From: JAFMDF01 sp965277445
Lineage (GTDB): Bacteria; Bacteroidota; Bacteroidia; Chitinophagales; Saprospiraceae
DNA: 64,000 bases
Direction of reading: 5' to 3'
Assembly: GCA_965277445.1 (NCBI GenBank)
Contig: CBDICY010000032.1
Coordinates: 992,001-1,056,000 of the forward strand
A program made the position numbers and the translations under genes. Below the pieces are notes generated by a model. That model was not told the DNA's origin. It was given only the letters and a program-made list of their open reading frames with translations, and made no database searches. Below, piece by piece: positions 46,401 to 55,500 of the stretch. The stretch's first letter is position 1. The number at the start of each line of letters is the position of its first letter.

Positions 46401-49400
46401 TCTTGACCCAAACAATTACTAAGTTTAATCGGAAATTTAAACTGGGGATTACTTTTAGGCAGTTGTTTGAAGAGGCTTCCACGATTGAAACTTTGGCAGT
46501 TTACATGGATAATAAATTGGCAGAAGGGGCATTTATGCCCGTAATCAGTAGGCAGGCGGCAGTAGGCAGTAAACAGGGCATTAGCATTTCGCAACTGGTA
46601 ACCGATAACCGTCAACCGACAACTGGCAACTCACAACTGGCAACTGGAAACCTCCAACAAGTCATCAATCAGCAGTTGCAAATTATGCAACAGCAATTGG
46701 AGTTATTGAACGGGGGAACGGGGCAGGTTGGTTCTGGTGCTTTGCTTAACGTGTCGGACACCTCCGAAGGTGTCCGACACGTAGCAGAGGAGACAACGCA
46801 AAAGTTAACTTCTTTGCCCAAGCAAATTAGCGAAGCCGATAAAGCTAAAGGCTTTGGCCCTTGGAAACCGATTCCTAAAGGGGTAGCGGAATTAAATGAG
46901 TTTCAACAGGCACAGTTAAAAGATTTTATTAAGCAGTATAATCAAAAAACGGCGGGTTCTAAAAAATTGAGTCAGGAACAGCGACAGTATTTAGCTGACC
47001 CTCGTTCGATTCAAGCGTTTAATAAATTGTGGAAAGATGCCATTTATCAAATTGCTATGACTCGTTCAAAAGGGTCGAAGATGTGGGATGTGGATGGCAA
47101 CGAATATATTGATTTCTTGATGAGTTTTGGGATTGGTTTGTTTGGACATACCCCCGACTTTGTGCAAGAAGCAGTCATTGCCCAAATGCAAAAAGGAACG
47201 GAATTAGCCGTTTTACCACCTTTGGCAAAAGAAGTCGCCGAATTGATTTGTGAGTTGACAGGCATGGAACGAGCAACTTTAGTCAATACCGGTTCGGAGG
47301 CCATTTCTGCGGCTATTCGTGCCGCTAGAACGGTAACGGGTCGAGAAAAAGTGGCCGTTTTTGAAGGCGATTATCATGGGATTACGGATGAAATGTTAGT
47401 GAGAGGGGTACAATTAAAAGGCCGAACCAAACCGATGACAATTGCGCCTGGTATTCCAAATTCTGCGGTCGAGAATGTTTTGATTTTATATTACGATGAC
47501 CCCAATTTACTGGAAGTCATTCGGGATAATGCAGATGATTTAGCGGCAATTATTGTAGAACCTTTTCATACGCAAACGCCGCATTTGCAAAGAAAGGCGG
47601 TTTTAGAACAACTTAGAGTTATTACCATAGAAGAAAATATAGCCTTGGTTTATGATGAATTAGTTACGGGATTTAGATTGACCCAACTTGGGGCGCAAGG
47701 TTGGTATGGTGTCGAAGCGGATATTTGTGCCTATGGCAAAATTGCTAGTGGTGGTTTGCCTATTGCTATGGTAGCAGGTCAAGCCAAATATTTAGATGCT
47801 TTTGATGGTGGACAATGGCAATATGGAGATGCTTCTTTTCCAGAAGCGATGGTTACTTTCTTTGGGGGGACTTTTGTCAAACATCCCGTTAGTTTAGCGG
47901 CTGCCAAAGCGGTTTTAGAAAAAATTAAACAGGATGGTCCACTAGTTCAATTAAATTTAAATAAAAAATCAAAAGCTTTTGCGGAAAAATTAGCCCAACT
48001 TTTTTTACATACCAAAGCACCTTTGGCGATTAAATCCGCTGCCTCTATTTTAGCGATTAAAGTAATTGACGATTTTCCATTGTCTAAATTATTCTTTCAT
48101 GTCATGCGCTATCATGGTGTATATATGACGGAAAGAGCAGGGTTTATGTCAACCGCTCATTCGGAAGCAGATTTGGACAAAGTTTTTCAGGCTTATGAAA
48201 TTACTATCGCAGAAATGTTTGAACGGCAATTTTTTAGGGCTTGGGAAGGAATTAACTTAAATGAAATTATTGACCCTGTTGCTTTAGGTTTAGCGATTAA
48301 TCCTTATGAAACCAAAGAAGTTCCTTTAACCGATGGACAGGAAGAAATCTGGATTGGACATCAATTTAACGATAATGCCGCAGCGGCTTATAATTTGGCA
48401 ACGGAGATTCGATTAGAAGGGGAGTTTCAAGTTGATAAAATGCAAACGGCAATTCAACAATTAGTCAAAAGGCATGAAGCGCTGCGAACGACTTTTAGCA
48501 GAGATGGGAAAACACAAATTATTTCGCCTTTTAGGGAAATAGCCATTCCATTTATAGATTTATCAGCCGAAAGTGCTTCCAGAACTTCAAGTTCTGGAAG
48601 CACTAAAACACTTGCAAAAATCCACCAGCAAGCAGCAGAAATACCCATGGATTTATTCAATGGGCCATTGGTTCGTTTTCAAATTATTCGTTTAGAAGCA
48701 ACCATACATTTAGTCATTATTACGGTGCACCACATTATTGCGGATGGTTGGTCCTTAGGTATTTTAAGTACGGATTTAGGGGAGTTATATAGTAAAGCAG
48801 TTGGTACAAAACATAAATTTTTAGCACAACCAAAACAACTAAGTAGTTATGCTTTGGAGGCTACTAAGGCAAAAAAGTCAACTGCTTATCTACAATCAGA
48901 AAAATATTGGGTCGAACAATTTAGTACCGACATTCCTGTCTTAGCGTTTCCTACCGACCGTTTAAGGCCACCTGTAAAAACATATGCTTCGGCTTTAGAA
49001 AAAATTCATTTTTCTAAGGAAATACAACAAAAAATTCAAAAAACGGCAGCCAAACAAGGTACAACTTTTTATAATTTTATGTTTGCTGCTTTCCAAGTTT
49101 TTATCCATCGGTTGGCACAGCAAGAAAGCTTCACTTTGGGGGTGGTAGCAGCAGGGCAAGCCATTGCAGGCAATCAGGATTTAGTGGGGCATAGTGTAAG
49201 TTTATTGCCTTTAAAAATGTCGGTACTTTCAGAAGATACTTTTTCCGACCATTTGAAAAAAGTAAGGAGTAAAATTTTAGATGCTTTTGACCATCAAAAT
49301 TATACCTTGGGTGCTTTGGTCAAAAAATTAAAATTGCCTAGAGATACCAGTCGGCAACCAATTATTTCTGTACTGTTTAATCTAGATAGTGATTTTAGTC

Positions 49401-52291
49401 AACTCAATTTTGGGGACTTAAAAGCAACGCCAAGCGGCGTCCCTAGAAATTATGAGACCTTCGATATTTTCATCAATCTCAAACCAACTAAAAACGGGAT
49501 TTTCTTTGAATGGATTTATAATACCGATTTATTTGAGGCCACTACTATTCAAAGACGATTGCAGGAATTTGACACCTTACTCAAAGGGATTTTAGACAAC
49601 CCAAATCAAGCCATTTTTGAACTACCCATTTTATCAAATACGGAAAAAGAAAAGTTATTAACAGTTTGGAATCGCACAAATGTGGACAACTTTCCTACGA
49701 CCTGTATTTATGGCTTATTTGCTCAACAAATTAAAAAAACACCAAACAACATTGCTTTATCCTTTGATAATCAACAACTTACTTATCAAAACCTAGCCAT
49801 TAAAGTGGGTAAATTAGCTGGCTACTTCCAACAAAAAGGAATTAAAAGGGGAAAAAAGGTGGGTATTTATTTAGAACGGTCCATAGAAATGTTAGTAAGT
49901 CTCTTAGCCGTACTAAAACTAGGCGCTATCTATATTCCACTTGACCCTATCAATCCTATCGAACGTTTACAAGTCATTTTGGAAGATGTAAAAGCAGAAT
50001 TTTTGATTAGTCATACACCATTAAAGCATAAGTTGCCGCAATTTTCAGGCAGTACACTTTTTTATGAAAATGGGCAGCAAAATACCCTACAACCTATTGT
50101 TGAAAATGGGTCTAGACCACAAGTAGCAGATTTAGCGTACATTATTTACACCTCTGGTTCTACCGGCAAACCCAAAGGTATTGCCATTCCTCATTATGCT
50201 GTTATTGACCATCATTATGCGATTATTGATAAATTTGGAGTGACTGAAAGGGATAAGATTTTAGCCGTAGCGTCCATTGCTTTTGACCCTTCTGTCCAGG
50301 ACTTTTTCATGCCTTTATTTATAGGTGGGCAAGTCATTATTGCCAGTAAAGAAGCCGTCAAAGATGGATTTATTTTAAAAGCGTTAATGGAACAAACGCA
50401 ACCGACTTTGATGCAAGCAACGCCTTCTACTTGGCAGATGCTTTTACTAGCTGGATGGCGGGGTAATTCGCAATTAAAAGCGCTTTCGGGTGGGGAAGGG
50501 TTGTCTAAAGATTTGGCAGGCGCTCTATTGGCTAAATCAAAAGAAGTTTGGAACATTTATGGCCCATCAGAAACCACTATTTGGACAACAACTAAGCGAA
50601 TTCACGAAGATTTATTGGATGATTTAAGCTTTAGTTATTTACCTGTCGGAAAACCGATTAATAATGTCAAAGTATATATTTTAGACCAATATCAACAACC
50701 TGTTCCGATTGGGGTAGGTGGCGAAATTTATATCGCAGGTATTGGCGTAGCACCACAAGGATATTATCAACTACCCGAATTAACAGCTAAAACATTTATT
50801 CCCAATCCTTTTTCCACAAAAAAATACGAAGAGACGCTCTATCGAACAGGAGATAGAGGGCGCTATTTACCAAACGGTGATATTGAATATTTAAACCGAG
50901 GGGACAAACAAGTAAAAATTAGAGGGTATCGAATAGAATTGGGAGATATTGAAGCTGCAATAGGACAATTTGCAGGCGTACAAGAAAATAGAGTAATGGT
51001 CAGAGAAGACCAACCAAATGACAAAAGACTAGCTGGGTATCTAGTGGTGAATGATTCCAGCAATTTCTCAAAAACAGCTTTAAAAGATTTTCTAAAGAAA
51101 CTATTACCCGAATACATGATTCCAGCAGCATTTGTGCTAATAGATACATTTCCAATGACTGTTTCTAAAAAAGTAGATCGTAGTAAACTCCCCGTTCCAC
51201 AATGGGCTACAGTCACAAAAAAACAATCATTTACGCCTCCCACTTCTCCGACCCAAAAAACAATCCATCAAATTTGGCAAGATTTATTAGGCATTCCTCA
51301 ATTAAGTATACATGATGATTTTTTTGAATTAGGTGGTCATTCCTTAATTGCGGTGAGTATGATAGCAAAAATTGAGCAACAGTTGGGGCGAAAAGTTCCC
51401 TTGGCTGCATTGTTACAACATTCGACTATTTATCAATTAAGTGATTTATTAGACCAAGCTCAAGAAACCGTTTTTGAAGGCTCTTTAGTACCGATTAAAA
51501 CAACGGGAAATAAACCACCGCTTTACCTGATTCATGGTGGTGGGCTACACGTTTTAATGTTCCAAACCCTAGCTGCGAATATGGATGCAGAACAACCTAT
51601 TTATGCCTTGCAAGCAAAAGGTCTAAATGGAGAAGGAAATGCCCTAAATCGTATAGAAGATATGGCGGCACATTACATCGCTGAAATTCAAAAAATAAAT
51701 CCGAACGGTCCCTATGCTTTGGCAGGATATTCTTTTGGTGGATTAATTGCTTTTGAAATGGCAAAACAATTGGAGGCAGCTAATAAAAAAGTTTTAATGT
51801 TAAGTGTTTTTGATACTGTGATCAAACCAGAATTAACGCACTTCGAGCATTCTTTTACGGAAAAAATAACGACCCTAAGTAAAAAAGTAGCTTGGAATTT
51901 AAAAGACATGGTGAATAACCCAAAAGATAATTTAAGCTATCGAAAATATGTCTATCAACGTAGATTAAATAATTGGAAATTTAAGGTTTTTAAAGAAGGA
52001 AAAAATCAACCTTCGGATAGAGACACTCAGCTAGAAACTATTGTCAATCAAAGTAATTTTGAAGCTTGGAAAAACTACAAAATCACGCCCTATACTGGTG
52101 AACTCTACCTATTTCGCGCAAAAGAACAGCGTTTTTTTATAGCAGACCAGAAATTTTTAGGTTGGAAGCCTTTTATTATAGGAAAAATTCATATCTTAGA
52201 TGTTCCTGGAGACCACTTAAGTTTATTTAATCCCCCCAATGGCAAAACTTTTGCTAAAATTCTACAAGAATTGTTGAATAATATTTATTAG
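40406..52291 (+). CDS. Hybrid NRPS-PKS megasynthase A-T-ST-KS-AT-T-AMT-C-A-T-TE
   Basis: 3961 residues, apparently a complete assembly line. Domains by motif: adenylation 1 (~10-512, YTSGSTGKPKG), carrier 1 (LGGNS, Ser 562), sulfotransferase (~657-935; PAPS loop PRSGTS 666-671, LARHPYS 788-794), ketosynthase (~1020-1449; Cys 1191, His 1327, His 1367), acyltransferase (~1544-1850; GHSMGEY, Ser 1642), carrier 2 (GFDSL, Ser 1997), class III aminotransferase (~2145-2628; PLP Lys 2445), condensation (~2639-3070; HHIIADG 2775-2781), adenylation 2 (~3092-3605), carrier 3 (GGHS, Ser 3646), thioesterase (GYSFGG Ser 3776, His 3937). No KR, DH, ER, MT or E domain is seen. Both A domains keep the Asp (FDVS, FDPS) that binds an alpha-amino group. 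Predicted chemistry: an amino acid is extended by malonyl, its beta-ketone is transaminated as in iturin/mycosubtilin synthases, joined to a second amino acid and released. The sulfotransferase position is unusual. Confidence 0.93.
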   Translation: MTPKNDTPFKGDKLLPLLIKHHADYTPNAAAIVYRDKQMSYAEVDERSTSLAKYLQNLGVQRGDFVAIHLVRSLELIIAIIAIQKAGAAYVPVDIAYPKDRVDFMIRDAQVKIILTQKAYQQHLTKQQIKIIYLDEARENNPSSSTTDLAIINQPSDLAYMIYTSGSTGKPKGVMISHENVFHQLEGQQNIAPNRMHKMLLTCSISFDVSVLTIYWTFYQGATLVIPAQDEEKDIAQLANTIDNHQISHILTLPSLHTLILAQANPKKLQSLRLINVSGEVCPTSLVQKHEALLPLCQLYNLYGPTEATVNCTYFKIPKGFAEKKVPIGIPIDNYTLLILDKNLAKVEGNEVGEIYIGGTKEVVGKGYWNRPELSAERFIKNPFSVTHGGSTLYKTGDLARWMPDGNIEFLGRADFQVKFNGYRIELGEIETAIGQYQGIKENVVLLKNQQNTALKKLVAYTTIDGDKNINISNIKSFLGDKLPNYMIPANFVILDKMPLTPNGKFDRKALPEPPNDRPNLAQSYQAPKGKLEATLTQQWEALLQINPIGRHDKFFELGGNSIQAAQFIGALQKELDTSIFVTTIFDNPTIAAYAKMLEKQYPKELATYERFAKLSPNNYRNSKADSFNKSEILNLTNFRKYIPKLSQFDSSKAKNPPAIFILAPPRSGTSLLSLMLAGHPELVAFNELKLLGFHTLQERKAAYQGKFSLWQEGAVRAVMALKDCTADEAKAIIHSFEQKGCTTKAFYKQLQEWAGITIVDKTPAYALDSRVLQKIKEDFDHPIFIHLARHPYSMVNSFEKYHLDQVLYLKEHAYTAKQLGELVWLESHQNIIEFLKDIPTHQQFQLRYEDLVSQPEQVIQALCHQTGIPFHENLLNPYQNIDNKAIDGIHKDSRSMSDTNLLKFKSINAKKAEEWKHATKDNFLSSLSWKLAGELGYETLSPAGGMRGLSPRGEKSDGKKGVKNENFIEKTNKVSPPLGLNILAPSQSLAPPEEEKACANSIFSTEKPNHNNSSQETTDIAIIGMSCRVPGANTLHEFWINLVNGTDVSQTVTVEDLTKAGLDADLLNQASYIGKRLSLDNMDCFDASFFGYHPKEAELMDPQHRVLLEVAYSALENAGYNPYKYDENIGIFGGVARNSYFSNNIATHTDLLQSAGEYLDTLGSEKTFAISRVAYQLNLKGPAVNVQTACSSSGTAIHLACQSILSGDSDMVLVSGGRIQPELNNGYDYIEGGPLSPDGYIRAFDADAKGMVRGNGMVSIVLKKLDKAVVDKDHIWAVIKGTAINNDGADKIGFTAPSVQGQASAITKALTKANLTANDIDYIEAHGTGTILGDPIEVTGLTTAFQQQTDKKQFCGIGSVKTAIGHLDAGSCLAGIIKMALALKYELLPPSLNFEKPNPQIDFANSPFYVNAQLKRWEQGERIRRAGVSSFGLGGTNAHIILEEAPKQLQNQSQPQNSNSNSKGKYQLLLLSAKSENVLTQQEKDLATYLERKSDVSLADVAYTLVTGRAAFNFRSAKLQLGENVTNIKQIPSGNLVLQDAPITFLFPGGGAQYLSMAKGLYEAYPYFKEQVDYCVTFLETAEQLAIQQFIIPSEDANLETFKKEIEQPTIALTTLFTIEYALAKLWQFWGIQPSQLIGHSMGEYTAACLAGVFSVEDGLRLVTLRGRLFEKLTNGGGMLSIALAASEVALLLVPDTSISVVNKPDNCVVSGTVEAIAQLQEKLAIQNIETAKIHINVAAHSPHIDPIIPEFKTFLETINFQAPNIPIISNLDGQWAKTHEIITPQYWINHLRQTVRFSDGLATLLATNNSLLLEVGPGQTLATFARQHPAKNKSHFIYSSIRHPKETTHDVPFILKTLGKLWCNGVTVNWQNYYQHLAPTKVSLPTYPFERKRYWIERLSVASCQLPIASKQLAVSSQQSAVTQLSELCHHEQLAISNHQETAIYETLSTPVIAATIDRKDHLIGLIKEILFELSGLEPDEMEADATFLELGFDSLFLTQTITKFNRKFKLGITFRQLFEEASTIETLAVYMDNKLAEGAFMPVISRQAAVGSKQGISISQLVTDNRQPTTGNSQLATGNLQQVINQQLQIMQQQLELLNGGTGQVGSGALLNVSDTSEGVRHVAEETTQKLTSLPKQISEADKAKGFGPWKPIPKGVAELNEFQQAQLKDFIKQYNQKTAGSKKLSQEQRQYLADPRSIQAFNKLWKDAIYQIAMTRSKGSKMWDVDGNEYIDFLMSFGIGLFGHTPDFVQEAVIAQMQKGTELAVLPPLAKEVAELICELTGMERATLVNTGSEAISAAIRAARTVTGREKVAVFEGDYHGITDEMLVRGVQLKGRTKPMTIAPGIPNSAVENVLILYYDDPNLLEVIRDNADDLAAIIVEPFHTQTPHLQRKAVLEQLRVITIEENIALVYDELVTGFRLTQLGAQGWYGVEADICAYGKIASGGLPIAMVAGQAKYLDAFDGGQWQYGDASFPEAMVTFFGGTFVKHPVSLAAAKAVLEKIKQDGPLVQLNLNKKSKAFAEKLAQLFLHTKAPLAIKSAASILAIKVIDDFPLSKLFFHVMRYHGVYMTERAGFMSTAHSEADLDKVFQAYEITIAEMFERQFFRAWEGINLNEIIDPVALGLAINPYETKEVPLTDGQEEIWIGHQFNDNAAAAYNLATEIRLEGEFQVDKMQTAIQQLVKRHEALRTTFSRDGKTQIISPFREIAIPFIDLSAESASRTSSSGSTKTLAKIHQQAAEIPMDLFNGPLVRFQIIRLEATIHLVIITVHHIIADGWSLGILSTDLGELYSKAVGTKHKFLAQPKQLSSYALEATKAKKSTAYLQSEKYWVEQFSTDIPVLAFPTDRLRPPVKTYASALEKIHFSKEIQQKIQKTAAKQGTTFYNFMFAAFQVFIHRLAQQESFTLGVVAAGQAIAGNQDLVGHSVSLLPLKMSVLSEDTFSDHLKKVRSKILDAFDHQNYTLGALVKKLKLPRDTSRQPIISVLFNLDSDFSQLNFGDLKATPSGVPRNYETFDIFINLKPTKNGIFFEWIYNTDLFEATTIQRRLQEFDTLLKGILDNPNQAIFELPILSNTEKEKLLTVWNRTNVDNFPTTCIYGLFAQQIKKTPNNIALSFDNQQLTYQNLAIKVGKLAGYFQQKGIKRGKKVGIYLERSIEMLVSLLAVLKLGAIYIPLDPINPIERLQVILEDVKAEFLISHTPLKHKLPQFSGSTLFYENGQQNTLQPIVENGSRPQVADLAYIIYTSGSTGKPKGIAIPHYAVIDHHYAIIDKFGVTERDKILAVASIAFDPSVQDFFMPLFIGGQVIIASKEAVKDGFILKALMEQTQPTLMQATPSTWQMLLLAGWRGNSQLKALSGGEGLSKDLAGALLAKSKEVWNIYGPSETTIWTTTKRIHEDLLDDLSFSYLPVGKPINNVKVYILDQYQQPVPIGVGGEIYIAGIGVAPQGYYQLPELTAKTFIPNPFSTKKYEETLYRTGDRGRYLPNGDIEYLNRGDKQVKIRGYRIELGDIEAAIGQFAGVQENRVMVREDQPNDKRLAGYLVVNDSSNFSKTALKDFLKKLLPEYMIPAAFVLIDTFPMTVSKKVDRSKLPVPQWATVTKKQSFTPPTSPTQKTIHQIWQDLLGIPQLSIHDDFFELGGHSLIAVSMIAKIEQQLGRKVPLAALLQHSTIYQLSDLLDQAQETVFEGSLVPIKTTGNKPPLYLIHGGGLHVLMFQTLAANMDAEQPIYALQAKGLNGEGNALNRIEDMAAHYIAEIQKINPNGPYALAGYSFGGLIAFEMAKQLEAANKKVLMLSVFDTVIKPELTHFEHSFTEKITTLSKKVAWNLKDMVNNPKDNLSYRKYVYQRRLNNWKFKVFKEGKNQPSDRDTQLETIVNQSNFEAWKNYKITPYTGELYLFRAKEQRFFIADQKFLGWKPFIIGKIHILDVPGDHLSLFNPPNGKTFAKILQELLNNIY
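43216..43400. repeat. In-frame repeat-like linker between sulfotransferase and KS
   Basis: The linker (residues ~937-1010) has C/G-run blocks such as CTCTCCCCCGCTGGCGGG, CCCAGAGGAGAAA and CCCCTCCCTTAGGG, with a perfect hairpin TTTGGCT-CCC-AGCCAAA at 43354-43370. It reads through all frames as low-complexity protein (SPAGG, SPRGE, PPLG, PSQSLAPPEEE). The style is that of intergenic repeats, not of megasynthase coding sequence. Confidence 0.55.
46105..46197. repeat. In-frame GTTGCCAGT repeats in the AT-to-carrier linker
   Basis: Residues ~1900-1931 are encoded by tandem variants of GTTGCCAGT and AGCAGTC, followed by a perfect 8-base hairpin CACAGCTC-TCT-GAGCTGTG (46179-46197). The 12-mer TTGCCAGTTGCC also occurs in the spacer after the 52567..59565 gene. 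The translated linker (QLPIASKQLAVSSQQSAV) is low complexity. Confidence 0.7.
46541..46650. repeat. In-frame GGCAGTAGGCAGT / ACTGGCAAC repeats before the aminotransferase
   Basis: Contains GTAGGCAG(T) copies, then several AACTGGCAAC copies. The 16-mer AACTGGCAACTCACAA is present here (from 46620) and again in the intergenic repeat at 59602. Left and right halves are partly complementary. It codes a Gln/Thr/Ser-rich linker. Confidence 0.7.
46749..46782. repeat. Perfect 15-base hairpin inside the megasynthase linker
   Basis: ACGTGTCGGACACCT (46749-46763), loop CCGA, then its exact complement (46768-46782). It encodes VSDTSEGVRHV in frame, between carrier 2 and the aminotransferase. Confidence 0.8.
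48572..48604. repeat. Perfect 15-base hairpin inside the condensation domain
   Basis: AGTGCTTCCAGAACT (48572-48586), loop TCA, exact complement (48590-48604). It encodes residues ~2723-2734 (ESASRTSSSGST), a Ser-rich insert about 40 residues before the HHxxxDG motif of the condensation domain, between PFIDLSA and KIHQQA, which otherwise join as in normal C domains. Confidence 0.8.
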
Positions 52292-52566
52292 CGGCTCCCA
52301 TCAAAATTATAGAGAACACAATAAAGGTCATTAAGGTCACAAAAGTAGATACATAGTTTGCCAATCCTAGCCTAAGGAATGACAGCTAAATTAGTTATTT
52401 ACACCTCTTTACACTCTCCTTACGTGTCTCCTTATTTTCCCCAACGTATTAATGAACACTACTCCCCCTTAAACACTATTATGAACAACAAATGGAAGTA
52501 GTTCTATAGCTTATTCTATTGGACGTACTTTCATGGATTTGACCCCTCATACAAAAACAAAAACGT

Positions 52567-55500
52567 ATGAACAAAGCTTTTTTCGACATCGAAAAAATCT
52601 GCCCCCTTTTACTATGCTTATTGACGATCATTTGTAGTCTTCCTACATCTGTATTAGCTCAGCCTGCTGGCTTTTCTGATGAATTGGTGATTGATGGCTG
52701 GTCACAAGCTGTTGGTGTTACATTTGATGGCAATGGAAAAATGTACATCTGGGAAAAAGGCGGAAAGGTTTGGACAGTCGAAAATGGCGTCAAAGCAGCC
52801 GAACCATTGATTGATATTAGCGAAGAAGTCGGTAATTGGCGAGACTTTGGCTTAGTTGGTTTTGCACTCGATCCTAATTTTTTAAATAATGGCCATATTT
52901 ATCTTTGGTATGTAGTCGATAGACATCATCTACTAAATTTCGGTACGCCTAATTATAATTCAAATGCTTCTAGCGAAAAAGAGGCGACCATTGCTAGACT
53001 GACTCGTTACACCGCTGACCCCAGTAATAATTTCAACAAGATTGATTATAATAGTCGAAAAATATTAATTGGAGAAACCAAATCTACTGGCCCTCCAATC
53101 TTGCATGAATCTCACGGCGCAGGACAAATCGTTTTTGGTACAGACGGAACATTACTAGTAACAATTGGAGATGGAGCAAGTTATACCAATCCAATAGATG
53201 AAGGGTCTCATCCTGCTACTTATTTCCAGCAGGCTTTAGACGATGGCATCATTACCCCCGAGCAAAACATCGGCGCCTATCGTTGTCAATCCCTTAATAA
53301 TTTAAGTGGAAAAATCTTACGAATCGATCCAGCAACAGGAAACGGTATTCCTTCCAATCCCTATTATCAGTCCAATAATCCCCGTTCCCCACAATCTCGA
53401 ACGTGGAGTATCGGTATTCGAAATCCTTACAGAATTGCCATAAAACCAGAATCGGGTAGTCATAACGCTAAAGATGGTCAACCTGGTACTTTTTTCTTTG
53501 GGGATGTAGGTTGGTCTACATGGGAAGATTTAAATGTAGTAGAAGAAGGCGGTCAAAATTTTGGTTGGCCCATTTATGAAGGGATCAGTCAGCAAGTAGG
53601 GTATAATAATCCAAATTATGCTGTTTCCGAAGCAGAACATGCCCATCCAAAAGTGGATTGGCGACACGGCGCAGACCAAGCTAGAGCCTTTGTCAATAAT
53701 CAAATGCAAAATATAGGTAGTGGAGCAGTAGCAGGCAAACAATTCCGAGGCAATTCTTCCACAGGTGGTGTTTGGTACACAGGTGATGATTTTCCAGCCG
53801 AATATCAAAATACTTATTTTCACGCAGATTATAGTGCGGGTTGGATTAGAAATTTTGGTTTTGACGAGCAAAATAATCCAACCTTTGTCAAAGACTTTAA
53901 GCTAAATGCAGGAGCCGTTGTTTTCCTCAACACTTCTCCTATTGAAGATGGCTTATATTATGTTCGTTATCCCAATCAAATTAGACGCATCACTTTTACG
54001 GGCAATTCTAATAAAAAACCAATTGCCATTGTAAAAACAGATAAGCATTATGGTCCAAGTCCTTTAAACGTAAAGTTTGATGCTTCCCAATCCTTTGATC
54101 CTGAATATAGCCCCCTTTCTTTTCATTGGGATTTTGGAGATAACGCCACTAGTACGGATGTTAACCCTTCCGTCATCTTCGAGGCGCCAACAACTGCGCC
54201 CACCACTTATCCCATCAAATTATCCGTAACTGATGCACAAGGGGCAACTACGGAAAAAATAATTCCTATTTCCCTTAATAATACACCACCCGTCATCGTA
54301 TCAACTAGTCTTGATAATCAACATTCTTTTAGTGCAAAAAACGGGGCAAATATAAATTTATCCGCCATTGTTACAGATACAGAACATAATGGGCAATTAA
54401 AATATGAATGGCAAACGGCCCTATTTCACAACGGACATAGTCATGCAGAACCTATTGATAATAATCCGACTACCTCAACTTCCTTATCGCCAATTGAGTG
54501 TGATGGATCCACTTATTGGTTTAGGGTAACACTAAAAGTAACCGACCCTGAAGGTTTATTTACGACTTTCCAGAAAGACATTTTTCCTGATTGTCCAGGG
54601 TTGCCACAAACAATTAATTGCGCCCCTATTCCAGATCAATCTATTACATCAGGGGATATTGTATTAAATGCAACAGCTACTTCGGGGTTACCTGTAAGTA
54701 CTTACTTACTAGAAGGGCCAGCAGTTATTTTTGGTAACAAAATTGTATCTAGTGGTTTCCCTGGAAAAGTAACCATCAGAGCAACTCAAGGCGGAAACGA
54801 AGCCTATAAACCTGCCGTCCCCATCGAACGCAGTTTTAATATGGTCTTACCAACCAATGCCTCCTGTACGGCGAATGGCGCAATTACAAGAGACATTTGG
54901 AGTAGTGGTAGTCGAAATTCGATTAATGACATTCCACTTAATACCACTCCAAACGAGAGTAATTCACTTAATAAATTTGAGGTAGCGCCCTTTACCGCAG
55001 CCAATAATGCACAACGAGTACGGGGATTTATTTGTCCACCTCAGACGGGCATCTATACGTTTTGGATTGCAAGTGATGAAGACAGTCAACTATGGTTAAG
55101 CACGAATGCCAATCCTAGTAATAAAAAATTAGTAGCCAATGTCAAAGGAAGTACCCGAGGCAATCAATGGAATAAATATGCGAGTCAGCAATCAGAATCC
55201 ATCTTACTGGTAGCAGGTAACCAATATTATGTCGAAGCCTTGATGAATGGCGGTGGACATTTATCTGCTGGTTGGAAAATGCCTGATAATTCTTTAGATC
55301 GACCTATCTCTGGACAATACTTATCCACTTGGAAAGGCAAAGAAGATCAAGTCATCACTTTTTTTGGTATTCCTGATAAATTAACAACGGATGATGCATT
55401 TACCATCGGGGCTAGTGCGAGTTCTGGTTTACCGATAGATTTTACTATTGTGAATGGGCCTGCGACCGTTGCAGGAACAACAGTTACTTTGACTGGTCAA

